A stretch of 64,000 nucleotides of DNA from Brevundimonas sp. (GCF_027484365.1 NZ_JAIXTC010000008.1:28465-92464), one strand, 5' to 3'; positions 37,472 to 45,116 are shown, numbered from the stretch's first letter. Numbers and translations: made by a program. Notes: generated by a model from the letters alone, not told the origin.

Positions 37472-37628
37472 GCTGTACCACCTTCCGGACGCTCCGACCG
37501 TGGGTGATCTCGAGGCCGGCTACATGACGCGCGGCCGCCAGATCGCCGATTGCGACACGGCCCGACGGCTGGCGGTGGAGACGCTCCTGGCCGAACGGGC
37601 AGCGGGAGAGACCGCGAGGCGCCACTGA
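37332..37628 (+). CDS. Rz1-like outer-membrane lipoprotein spanin candidate, embedded in the Rz frame
   Basis: A 98-residue protein whose start lies inside the preceding gene in a different frame (140 bases of overlap). A short signal with possible lipobox cysteines at residues 15 (LLAC) or 22 (TASC) is followed by a Pro/Ser-rich stretch and a C-terminal helix containing DLEAGYMTRGRQIADCDTARR. The same C-terminal pattern is seen in phage Rz1-like proteins. It would pair with the i-spanin to fuse the two membranes. Confidence 0.7.
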   Translation: MIPPRPCLPIALLACATMTASCAASRPTSSVAPPRLTLPMIASRPCELYHLPDAPTVGDLEAGYMTRGRQIADCDTARRLAVETLLAERAAGETARRH

Positions 37629-37683
37629 CTTCGTCCGTTTCGTCCGTTTCGTCAGGGTGTTTTGGGTTCGTCCGGACCAATCG

Positions 37684-37752
37684 CCCGGCAAAACCTGCCG
37701 GGCGCCCGGCATTTCCTGCCGTCCGGCCGCTGAAACGGCAAAACCTGCCGGG
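37684..37752 (+). promoter_or_regulatory. Three FlbD-type (ftr) palindromes upstream of flagellin
   Basis: CGGCA-N5-TGCCG occurs at 37686-37700, 37707-37721 and 37736-37750; the first extends to CCCGGCAAAACCTGCCGGG. They lie roughly 75-140 bases upstream of the sigma-54 promoter, the position of enhancer sites bound by the response regulator FlbD in Caulobacter. The identity of the binding protein is inferred from the motif and the flagellin context. Confidence 0.72.
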
Positions 37753-37823
37753 CGAGAGGCGTGGTTAAGGCAAGGTACCGTAGCTGTTTCAACAGCTTGC
37801 CTGATTGTCGAAATTGCGACGGC

Positions 37824-37839
37824 TGGCCCGCCGATTGCT
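37824..37839 (+). promoter_or_regulatory. Sigma-54 promoter of the first flagellin gene
   Basis: TGGCCCG-N4-TTGCT matches the consensus TGGCACG-N4-TTGCW with one mismatch; the invariant GG (37825-37826) and GC (37837-37838) have the required 10-base spacing. Transcription would start near 37850, leaving a leader of about 63 bases. Confidence 0.8.
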
Positions 37840-37851
37840 TCTCAGGCTCCT

Positions 37852-37903
37852 GAGCAAAATGCTCTCGACGGTCAAAATGACGGTCGAACACCTTGAAACA
37901 AGG
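37852..37903 (+). promoter_or_regulatory. Flagellin leader with two hairpins, one covering the Shine-Dalgarno
   Basis: The first hairpin is GAGCA-AAA-TGCTC (37852-37864). The second is CCTTG-AAA-CAAGG (37891-37903), whose right arm contains AAGG of the AAGGA ribosome-binding site (37900-37904) for the ATG at 37914. In Caulobacter the regulator FlbT acts on the flagellin mRNA leader; this is a plausible target. Confidence 0.55.
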
Positions 37904-37913
37904 ACTATCGGTC

Positions 37914-38747
37914 ATGGCTTTGAATAGCGTGAACACGAACTCGGGCGCTCTGGTCGCCCTGCAAAACCTTCAGGCAACGAATTCGGAACTGGGCACCGTC
38001 CAGAGCCGCATCAACACCGGCAAGAAGGTCAACTCCGCAAAAGACAACGGCGCTGTCTGGGCTATCGCCCAGGGCCAGCGTTCGGAAGTCAACGCCCTGG
38101 GCGCCGTCAAGGACAGCCTGGCGCGCGGCTCGTCGGCCGTGGACGTCAGCATCGCAGCGGGCGAATCGGTTTCCGATCTGCTGCTGCAGCTGAAAGAAAA
38201 GGCCCTCTCGGCCACCGACAAGTCTCTGACGACCGCTGCTCGCACCGCCCTGAACGAAGACTTCAAGGCGATCCGCGACCAGATCACCACGGTGGTCACC
38301 AACGCCAAGTTCAACGGCGTGAACCTGCTGGACAACTCGACCGGCACCGGCGGCTACAAGGCTCTGTCTAACACGGCTGGTTCGACCATCAAGGTGGCGG
38401 GTGAAAACCTGTCGCTGGGCGGCACCAATGTGACCGTGGCCGCAACCACCACCATCGGCACCTCGACCCTGGCCACCACGGCCCTGGGTCTGGTCAATGC
38501 CTCGATCGACAAGGTTTCCGCGTCCCTGGCTCGCCTGGGCACCGGCGCCAAGGCGCTCGACACCCACGCGACGTTCGTCGGCAAGCTGTCGGACGCGCTC
38601 GAGAACGGCATTGGCAACCTGGTCGATGCGGATCTGGCCAAGGAAAGCGCTCGACTGCAGTCGCTGCAAACCAAGCAACAGTTGGGTGTGCAGGCTCTGT
38701 CGATCGCCAACCAGTCGTCTTCGATCCTGCTCGGCCTGTTCAGGTAA
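37914..38747 (+). CDS. Flagellin
   Basis: A 277-residue filament subunit. Conserved ends are LNSVNTNSGALVALQNLQATNSELGTVQSRINTGKKVNSAKDNGA at the N-terminus and DADLAKESARLQSLQTKQQLGVQALSIANQSSSILLGLFR at the C-terminus, which form the D0/D1 coiled coils; the middle is a short variable domain. Length is that of Caulobacter FljK-type flagellins. Control is by a sigma-54 promoter with upstream FlbD-type sites. Exported by the flagellar type III system, without a signal peptide. Confidence 0.97.
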   Translation: MALNSVNTNSGALVALQNLQATNSELGTVQSRINTGKKVNSAKDNGAVWAIAQGQRSEVNALGAVKDSLARGSSAVDVSIAAGESVSDLLLQLKEKALSATDKSLTTAARTALNEDFKAIRDQITTVVTNAKFNGVNLLDNSTGTGGYKALSNTAGSTIKVAGENLSLGGTNVTVAATTTIGTSTLATTALGLVNASIDKVSASLARLGTGAKALDTHATFVGKLSDALENGIGNLVDADLAKESARLQSLQTKQQLGVQALSIANQSSSILLGLFR

Positions 38748-38759
38748 GCATAAATGGGA

Positions 38760-38781
38760 GGGCGGGGCCGCGGCCCCGCCC
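38760..38781 (+). terminator. GC-rich palindrome after the first flagellin
   Basis: GGGCGGGGC (38760-38768) pairs with GCCCCGCCC (38773-38781) around CGCG, starting 13 bases after the flagellin stop. There is no T-tract, so it may stabilise the 3' end or give partial termination before the FlaG-like gene. Confidence 0.6.
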
Positions 38782-38821
38782 GACCGTTCACAGGGACGCC
38801 GGACAAGCGGCGTGAGGAGTC

Positions 38822-39151
38822 ATGGACACCAATGCAAAACCGATAATCGCAAGCGTTGCTCCGTTGGTCGCCGTTCCGGCCGTTGTGGAACCGGCTGTCG
38901 CAGTTCAGCCGGTCGCTGTCTCGGTCGATACGGGCGAGACTTCAGACAGGAACCCCGCCTCGCAACAGGCTGAAGACGCCGCAAGGTACCGTCTGGTCAT
39001 CGAGGAAGGTCCCACCCAGGGCACCTTCATCTACAAGACCCTGGACGGCGCAACCGGCGAGGTCGTCCGCCAGTTCCCGAGGGAACAGGTCCTGCGAATG
39101 GCGGAAAACGGCGGGTATTCCGCCGGCGGACTGATCGACACCAGCGCCTGA
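38822..39151 (+). CDS. flaG: FlaG family protein
   Basis: A 109-residue protein. The C-terminal half (YRLVIEEGPTQGTFIYKTLDGATGEVVRQFPREQVLRMAEN) has the FlaG signature of a beta-hairpin followed by TGE..RQxPxE. FlaG influences filament length and assembly in other bacteria. It lies between two flagellin genes with GAGGAG upstream of the start. No signal peptide. Confidence 0.83.
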   Translation: MDTNAKPIIASVAPLVAVPAVVEPAVAVQPVAVSVDTGETSDRNPASQQAEDAARYRLVIEEGPTQGTFIYKTLDGATGEVVRQFPREQVLRMAENGGYSAGGLIDTSA

Positions 39152-39203
39152 GGCTTCGGACGCCGGACCAGCCTACTGAACCGCTCGGGCCCGCCCGACG
39201 CGG

Positions 39204-39236
39204 TTAATCGTCGTGGTTTACCGCCGTTAACCATAC
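39204..39236 (+). promoter_or_regulatory. TTAA-rich region upstream of the second flagellin (possible CtrA half-sites)
   Basis: GTTAATC at 39203-39209 and TTTA-N6-TTAACCAT (39217-39234) stand out in GC-rich DNA. The spacing is one base short of the CtrA consensus TTAA-N7-TTAA. No sigma-54 element or FlbD-type palindrome is seen here, so this flagellin is likely controlled differently from the first. Confidence 0.35.
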
Positions 39237-39290
39237 GGTGACTGTTGCAGCCCTAGCCTGTCGGCGAACATACCCGGGGCTAGAAGACCT

Positions 39291-40127
39291 ATGACGACGA
39301 ACAGCGTTCACACCAATGCCGCCGCCGCTGTCGCGCTGCAGAACCTGTCTCGAACCAACGACAACCTGACCGGGGTCCAGAATCGCATCTCGACCGGGCT
39401 GACGGTCCAGGGAGCCAAGGACAATGCCGCTGTATGGGCCATCGCCCAGGGCCAGCGCGCCGACCTCGGCGCCCTCTCCGCCGTCAAGCAGAGCCTCGAC
39501 CGAGCCACCTCGATCGCCGACGTCGCCGTGGCCGCGGGCGAATCGATCTCGGATCTGCTGAACCAGCTGAAGGAGAAGGTCGTCGCGGCCAAGGACATGT
39601 CGCTTAAGACCCAGTCCCGTCAGCTGCTCGACTCCGACTTCAAAGCCCTGCTGCGCTCCATCAAGTCGGCAGTCGACAACGCCTCCTTCGACGGCGGCAA
39701 TATCCTGAACGGTTCCCTGACCAACGGCCTGAAGTTCCTGGCCAATGCCGGCGCGACCCAGTTCATCACCCTCTCGGGCAAGAATCTCTCGCTCAGCGGT
39801 TCGATCATTACGCTCGGCCTCAGCGACAGCCTCCTGACCCTGACCGGCTCGACCACGGCCCTCTCCAAGCTCGATGCCTCGATCAACAACCTGAACAAGT
39901 CGCTCGGCGACATCGGGGCCCAGTCGAAGCAGATTTCGGCTCACAACACCTTTGTGGCGAAGCTCTCCGACACGATCGAATCGGGCATCGGCAATCTGGT
40001 GGACGCCGACCTCGCCAAGGAAAGCGCGCGGCTCCAGGCCCTGCAGGTGCAACAGCAACTCGGCGCCCAGGCTCTGTCGATCGCCAACCAGGCGCCGCAG
40101 ATCATCCTCAGCCTGTTCCAGGGCTAA
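39291..40127 (+). CDS. Flagellin (second copy)
   Basis: A 278-residue flagellin with N-terminal TNSVHTNAAAAVALQNLSRTNDNLTGVQNRISTGLTVQGAKDNAA and C-terminal DADLAKESARLQALQVQQQLGAQALSIANQAPQIILSLFQG. It is clearly a paralogue of the first flagellin but differs through much of its length, especially in the middle domain, so it is an older duplicate. It may occupy a different zone of the filament, as the several Caulobacter flagellins do. Confidence 0.96.
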   Translation: MTTNSVHTNAAAAVALQNLSRTNDNLTGVQNRISTGLTVQGAKDNAAVWAIAQGQRADLGALSAVKQSLDRATSIADVAVAAGESISDLLNQLKEKVVAAKDMSLKTQSRQLLDSDFKALLRSIKSAVDNASFDGGNILNGSLTNGLKFLANAGATQFITLSGKNLSLSGSIITLGLSDSLLTLTGSTTALSKLDASINNLNKSLGDIGAQSKQISAHNTFVAKLSDTIESGIGNLVDADLAKESARLQALQVQQQLGAQALSIANQAPQIILSLFQG

Positions 40128-40312
40128 AAGCGGCTGCCGGACCGGTGGCCGATCACGACGGGGGAGGGGCGGCGGCGCGGCTGATGCGCCCTGTCGCCGA
40201 ACCCGTACAACGCCAGAAGGGACTGGATAAGCGACTTCGGGAAGATCATGGCCTCGCTCCTGTCTGACGAGATCACAACACGATTCGCATTCCATCGTTC
40301 CCTGCTCGGACG

Positions 40313-40327
40313 TTAATCTCGCATTGA
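40313..40327 (+). promoter_or_regulatory. CtrA-box-like site upstream of the 938-residue gene
   Basis: TTAA-N7-TTGA (40313-40327) differs from the CtrA consensus TTAA-N7-TTAA at one position. It lies 35 bases before the GTG start of the next gene. The 234-base gap holds no gene I can support. Confidence 0.4.
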
Positions 40328-40329
40328 GC

Positions 40330-40353
40330 CCGCTCGCATACCCTTGCGAGCGG
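40330..40353 (+). promoter_or_regulatory. Leader hairpin reaching into the Shine-Dalgarno
   Basis: CCGCTCGCA (40330-40338) pairs perfectly with TGCGAGCGG (40345-40353) across a 6-base loop. The right arm contains the first two bases of GGAGG (40352-40356), the ribosome-binding site of the GTG at 40362. Confidence 0.6.
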
Positions 40354-40361
40354 AGGATCGA

Positions 40362-43178
40362 GTGGCGGTCAACAACAACTATCTGCTGGGTTTGTACGGG
40401 GGTTCCTACGACCCCTCGACCTCGGCCGCCGTATCGAATCTCGTCACCAAAAAAGCCCAGCCGACCGCGCCCTGGAGCACCTCGGCCCAGGCGACCGCTC
40501 CCAAACCTGACGCCCTGGTCCGCGCCGCGCTCGGGGGGCGCGCCTTCATCAACGAGGACGCCGCCCAGCTGGACGTCAAGGGCGCCTCGGGCGACTACAG
40601 GAAGCTGTTCGCCCTCTATCAGGGCCTGGAGACGTTGAACGCCCTGGCCAACCGCGCCTCGACGAAGGGCCTGACATCCACCGATCTGGCGCTGACCCAG
40701 AAGCGGTTCGCCTCGGGCCTGGCCGAAATCAGCGCCTACATCGGCAAGGCCGACTTCGATGCCCTGCGCCTGGTGCAGGGAACCTCGTCCTCGTCTTCCA
40801 AGACCACGGCCGCCGTCCCCCGCGACAGTTCCAACTCCATCACCGGCCCGATCCACGAAGGCTCGCTGGACACGCCGGTCAAGGCGTTCGAGGGCGACAC
40901 ACGGTTCAACATCACCATCAAGACGCCCGCCGGCCTGGGCACTCAGACGACGGCCGTTCCGATTGACCTCGGCGAAATGGGCGCGACGCCCCGGACGATG
41001 GACAGCGTCACCAGCTTCATCAACGGCAAGCTCGAGGCGGCCGGATTCCAGACCCGGATCGGCCGCGACCAGATCAAGGCCACGCCCCAGACGGTTCAGG
41101 TCGCCGGCAAACCCGTGACCCTGCCCGCAGGTCCCGATCGATGGGCGCTGGCGATCCGGGGGAGCTCGACCGAAACCGTCGGATTCTCGGCCGCCGAAAC
41201 CTCCGATGCCGTCTATGTCGTCCAGTCGGCAGGCTCGCCCGCCACGACAGTGACCTCCACCGTGAACGGGCTGACGACGACCAAGACGACGGTCGCCGCC
41301 AAGACCACCAACCAGATCCTCAAGTTCCAGAGCGACGGCGGCACGGCGGCGGCGCCGACAGGCGGCAATGTCGGAGAGACCCACTGGGTCGACGGCCGCA
41401 TCTCCCAGGAGAAGATGCCCGACGGCGTCTCGACCGTGCGCGCCAGCGCCGTCGGACCGGACGGCTCACTCTGGGTCGTCGGCGACGTCACCACCGGCGG
41501 GACAAGTCAGCCGATCAAGGGCGTCCAGGACGTCGCCCTGATGAAGTATGATTCCGCCGGACGGCTGGTCGCGACCCGCACCCTGGGCGCCTCCTCCACC
41601 GCCAGCGGCTATGCGATTGCAATCGACGACAACGGCGACGTCGCGGTCGCGGGATCGGTCACCGGTTCGCTGAACACCTCGAACACGGACGCCGGCAAGG
41701 CCGGGGAAGTCGCCGACGTCGCCGACAGTTTCGTCACCGTCTTCAACAAGGACGGCGAGGAGCAGTGGACCCAGCGTCGCGGCGCCCGAGCCGCCGATGA
41801 GGCGACCAGCGTCTCCTTCGGTGACGGCGGACTGGTCTATATCGGCGGACGCTCGAAGTCCGCCATTTCGGGGGCCGTGTCGATCGGCGGCTGGGACGGC
41901 TACGTCCAGGCCTTCAAGGCCGGCGAGCCCTATCCGACGGCCGGCATCGTCACGAAGGCCGTGGGACAGTCCCAGTTCGGCACCGGCGCAGACGACAGCG
42001 TCGACGCAATGACCGTCGACGGCTCCAGCCTTTATACAGCCGGCGTTGAGGACGGCCGCGCCGTCGTGCGCCGCTTCACCCTCGATTCGACAGGGGTTCC
42101 GACCCTGGCTTCGACCCGCGACATGGGCGTCATCTCCGGCGACATCGCGGGCATCGCCGTATCGAACGGCAAGGTCATCCTGACAGGGACGAGCCGCGAC
42201 AGCGGGCTGTCCGCCGGAACGACCACGACGACCCATTCGGGCGGCAAGGACGTCTTCGTCGCCGCCATTTCGACCGATCTGACCGCCGCCGGGACCGACC
42301 GTCTCAGCTGGTACGGCGGCGCGGGGGAGGACTCGGCCGCCGACGTGAAGGTCCATGACGGGAAGGTGTGGATCACCGGCATCGCCGACCGCGACCCGTC
42401 CGCCAAGGACACCGACCCGACAAAGGCCTATCTGACCCGGCTCGACCCGTTGACCGGCGCGGTCGAATACACCCGCACCTGGTCCGGCGACGGCGACCAG
42501 GCCAAACCCATGACCCTGGCGGTCGCATCCGGCGGCGCCAGTGTTCTCGACCGGCTCGGCCTGCCACAGGGCGAGACCGACCAGAGCGATTCCAAGAGGC
42601 TGATCGACGCCACCTCGCTCCGCGTCGGCGACCGCTTCTACATCAGCCCCGCCAACGGCGGCCGGGCCTCAGCCGTGACGATCGAGGCCAAGGACACGCT
42701 CGCGACCCTGGCGCGCAAGATCAGCGTGGCCTCGGGCGGCAAGCTGAAAGTCACTGTCGCATCCGAGGGCGGGGCGGTGACGGGCAAGGACGGTGAGACC
42801 ACCACCACGACCGGCGGGGTCCAGCGCCTGTCGATCATGGCCAAGGACGGCAAGACCGGCGCCATCCTGACCTCCGGCGAGACGGGCAGGGACGCCCTTC
42901 TGGGACTCGGCCTTTCGGCGGGCTACGTCGGACTGGCTGCGGCGGACAAGTCTGTGAAGACCTTCGGACTCGGTCTCCCCGGCAATCTGAACCTCAGCAA
43001 TGCGGCCTCGATCACGGCCGCCGGCGAGAAGGTCCAGGGCGCGCTCAAGGTGATCCGAGACGCCTATCGCGGCCTGGCGCCCCAGGATGCCTCGGCATCC
43101 GCCTCCGGACCTGTGCCCGCCTATCTGACCAACCAGCTCGCCAACTATCAGGCCGCGCTCGCCCGCCTCGGCGGATAG
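40362..43178 (+). CDS. Large flagellin-locus protein with beta-propeller-like repeats and flagellin-IN-like motifs
   Basis: A 938-residue protein without a signal peptide. The GTG at 40362 is chosen because GGAGG lies 5 bases upstream. Residues about 170-230 (DSVTSFINGKLEAAGFQTRI) and 740-830 (DTLATLARKISVASGGKLKVTVASEG, then RLSIMAKDG and GLGL) resemble the flagellin hook IN motifs of hook-associated proteins. Residues about 330-710 contain repeats like SBBP beta-propeller blades (MKYDSAGRLVATRTLG, FVTVFNKDGEEQWTQRRG, YLTRLDPLTGAVEYTRTW). Location suggests export through the flagellar apparatus. Function is unknown. Confidence 0.75.
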   Translation: MAVNNNYLLGLYGGSYDPSTSAAVSNLVTKKAQPTAPWSTSAQATAPKPDALVRAALGGRAFINEDAAQLDVKGASGDYRKLFALYQGLETLNALANRASTKGLTSTDLALTQKRFASGLAEISAYIGKADFDALRLVQGTSSSSSKTTAAVPRDSSNSITGPIHEGSLDTPVKAFEGDTRFNITIKTPAGLGTQTTAVPIDLGEMGATPRTMDSVTSFINGKLEAAGFQTRIGRDQIKATPQTVQVAGKPVTLPAGPDRWALAIRGSSTETVGFSAAETSDAVYVVQSAGSPATTVTSTVNGLTTTKTTVAAKTTNQILKFQSDGGTAAAPTGGNVGETHWVDGRISQEKMPDGVSTVRASAVGPDGSLWVVGDVTTGGTSQPIKGVQDVALMKYDSAGRLVATRTLGASSTASGYAIAIDDNGDVAVAGSVTGSLNTSNTDAGKAGEVADVADSFVTVFNKDGEEQWTQRRGARAADEATSVSFGDGGLVYIGGRSKSAISGAVSIGGWDGYVQAFKAGEPYPTAGIVTKAVGQSQFGTGADDSVDAMTVDGSSLYTAGVEDGRAVVRRFTLDSTGVPTLASTRDMGVISGDIAGIAVSNGKVILTGTSRDSGLSAGTTTTTHSGGKDVFVAAISTDLTAAGTDRLSWYGGAGEDSAADVKVHDGKVWITGIADRDPSAKDTDPTKAYLTRLDPLTGAVEYTRTWSGDGDQAKPMTLAVASGGASVLDRLGLPQGETDQSDSKRLIDATSLRVGDRFYISPANGGRASAVTIEAKDTLATLARKISVASGGKLKVTVASEGGAVTGKDGETTTTTGGVQRLSIMAKDGKTGAILTSGETGRDALLGLGLSAGYVGLAAADKSVKTFGLGLPGNLNLSNAASITAAGEKVQGALKVIRDAYRGLAPQDASASASGPVPAYLTNQLANYQAALARLGG

Positions 43179-43268
43179 CCGGGGGCCGTTTCTGTTCGCG
43201 GTTGACGCGCACGGGGCGCACGGGGTTATTGAGGCCTCCAAGGCCCGACGCCTCGCGAGCTCCGCTTC

Positions 43269-43982
43269 ATGCAACTTCCCACCGACAATCGCGTCATCAT
43301 CGCCATCGGCGTAGGCCTTGCGGTCCTGGCTGCCGTCGTGCTGGCCCTCGTCTTCAGCGGCGGCAACGAACCGGCCGCGCCCAAGGCGCCGGAGACCGAG
43401 GAAGGCCCCGGCGGCCTGCAGGTCGACCTGGCGGATGCGCCGTCACTGGAGCCGACGCGCGAGCTGCGGTGCTTCGTCGACGGCCAGTTCGTCGGCATGG
43501 CGACCCTCGCCGACTGCGCCCGTCGCAACGGTCTGGCGACCGACGCCCTCGACGTGGGGCTGGACGAGAGCGGCAATCTCGCCGCCGCCCCCACGGCCTC
43601 CTTCGCTCCGCCGCCGACCCTGCCGACGGCGGTCGAGACGGCCGATGTCGGGGTGACTGATCCCGATGACGCCGTCGTCCCCGGCAAGCCCGAGGCGCAG
43701 GTCCAGCAACCCGAACCCCGCGTCGAACGCGCGTCGGGAACACCCTGCCTTCGTTACACCGGTTCGGACTGGCGGGAGCTGGGCCGGATGACCCTCAACC
43801 AGTGCGTCCAGGCCCTCTATGCCGGCACCTGCGTCCGTCCCGGAGACGCCCAGTACGGCCGCCACGGCAACCTGACCCTGCGTCTGGTGCCGAGGCGGGT
43901 CGAACAGTCCAACGACAACACCCGCTTCCGCATTCTGGCCGACCAGGATCGCAGCTGCCAGTTCCCGAGCCTGAACGGATGA
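43269..43982 (+). CDS. Single-pass membrane protein, unknown function
   Basis: A 237-residue protein with one TM helix (residues 8-32, VIIAIGVGLAVLAAVVLALVF) and a periplasmic domain with two related Cys-containing segments: LRCFVDGQFVGMATLADCARRNGL and PCLRYTGSDWRELGRMTLNQCVQALYAG. This repeat suggests an internal duplication with two disulfide-bearing units. The stop overlaps the next ATG. Confidence 0.78.
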   Translation: MQLPTDNRVIIAIGVGLAVLAAVVLALVFSGGNEPAAPKAPETEEGPGGLQVDLADAPSLEPTRELRCFVDGQFVGMATLADCARRNGLATDALDVGLDESGNLAAAPTASFAPPPTLPTAVETADVGVTDPDDAVVPGKPEAQVQQPEPRVERASGTPCLRYTGSDWRELGRMTLNQCVQALYAGTCVRPGDAQYGRHGNLTLRLVPRRVEQSNDNTRFRILADQDRSCQFPSLNG

Positions 43983-44413
43983 TCCGTCCCTTTCTGATCG
44001 CGTCGATCCTGGCGGCGTCGCTCATCGCCGGCTGCACCCAGCAGGTGAAGGCCCCGACCGACGTCGGCGTCTGCTACGCCATCGAGACGAAGGACGGAGC
44101 GCCCGTCTTCAACGTCGTCGCGCGCGACCAGGCGCAGATCGAGACATGCGCCGCCCGCCTCGAGGAGGTGCGCCTGCGGTTCCGCAGCCTGGGCAGTACG
44201 CGACAGGAGATCACCGGCGCCTACCAGGGCCAGTTCATCTTCGTCGACCGCCGCGGAGTCTCCTTCGGCCGGACGCTGGAAGGCTCGCGCTTCTTCGCCC
44301 TGGCGCGAACCGGCGACGGTCGTCTGGCGGTGCCGGGCGCGATCGAACGGGACGTCACTGAACTGGGCGTGGTGGTCGAGGAAGCAGCTGCGCCGACGTT
44401 CCCGGGACAGTAG
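43979..44413 (+). CDS. Putative lipoprotein, unknown function
   Basis: A 144-residue protein with lipobox SLIAGC (Cys19), then a small domain with VGVCYAI and IETCAARLEEVRLRF. It overlaps the preceding membrane-protein gene by four bases, so the pair is coupled and probably works together in the envelope. No known family recognised. Confidence 0.8.
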   Translation: MIRPFLIASILAASLIAGCTQQVKAPTDVGVCYAIETKDGAPVFNVVARDQAQIETCAARLEEVRLRFRSLGSTRQEITGAYQGQFIFVDRRGVSFGRTLEGSRFFALARTGDGRLAVPGAIERDVTELGVVVEEAAAPTFPGQ

Positions 44414-44523
44414 AACAAACTCGGAACACGTGTTAACGGTTCTGCGGGCCCAGCCTGCGGGCCGAGGATTTCAGGCCCCTGTCGCGAATGGCGGCCGGGA
44501 GCGATCAGAGAAAGAATTTCATC

Positions 44524-45018
44524 ATGGCGGGAAGCGTCAACAAGGTCATCCTCATCGGCAATCTGGGTCGCGACCCCGAGATCCGCTCCATGCCGAACGG
44601 CGACCGCATCGCCAACTTCTCGCTGGCGACCTCCGAAACCTGGCGCGACAAGTCGTCGGGCGAGCGCAAGGAGAAGACCGAGTGGCACCGGGTTTCGATC
44701 TTCAACGACAACATCGTCAAGGTCGTTGAAAACTATGTGAAAAAAGGCTCAACCGTCTATGTCGAGGGCTCGCTGCAGACGCGCAAGTGGACGGACAAGG
44801 ACGGCGTCGAGAAGTACACGACGGAGGTCATCGTCGGCCGCTTTAACGGTCAGCTGACCATGCTGGGCGGTCGTGACGGGGGCGGTGCGTCGCAGGGCGG
44901 CGGATCGGGCGGTCGCGGAAACGACGACGACTATTCGTCGGGCTTCTCCACCGGCGGCGCCAACAAGCCTTCCGGCCCCCGCGAGAGCTACGACCTGAAC
45001 GACGACATTCCGTTCTGA
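44524..45018 (+). CDS. ssb: Single-stranded DNA-binding protein
   Basis: A 164-residue OB-fold protein. N-terminal [19 protein letters not shown] and [13 protein letters not shown] are the family signatures, followed by a Gly-rich linker and the conserved acidic C-terminal tip DDDIPF-type (YDLNDDIPF) that recruits repair proteins. The start at 44524 gives the canonical N-terminus. A strong terminator follows. Confidence 0.97.
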   Translation: MAGSVNKVILIGNLGRDPEIRSMPNGDRIANFSLATSETWRDKSSGERKEKTEWHRVSIFNDNIVKVVENYVKKGSTVYVEGSLQTRKWTDKDGVEKYTTEVIVGRFNGQLTMLGGRDGGGASQGGGSGGRGNDDDYSSGFSTGGANKPSGPRESYDLNDDIPF

Positions 45019-45057
45019 CAGGGGCCATTCTAGCGTCAGAGCGCTTCACCTGCTGCG

Positions 45058-45095
45058 AAACGTCGGCTCATGCATTGTGAGCCGACGTTTTTGTT
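45058..45095 (+). terminator. Rho-independent terminator of ssb
   Basis: AAACGTCGGCTCA (45058-45070) and TGAGCCGACGTTT (45078-45090) form a perfect 13-bp stem with a 7-base loop, followed by TTGTTTG. It is the clearest terminator in the window. Confidence 0.92.
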
Positions 45096-45116
45096 TGCGC
45101 ATGCGATAGGCCGTCC

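Noticed and set aside
34609..37628. Insertion sequence or integrated prophage with att sites around the fibre/lysis block
   Set aside because: No transposase, integrase, tRNA or matching direct repeats flank the block; the second copy of the 65-bp repeat is 29 kb away.
39231..39249. TTGCA near 39245 as a sigma-54 -12 element for the second flagellin
   Set aside because: The required GG at the proper distance is absent; the bases there are AC.
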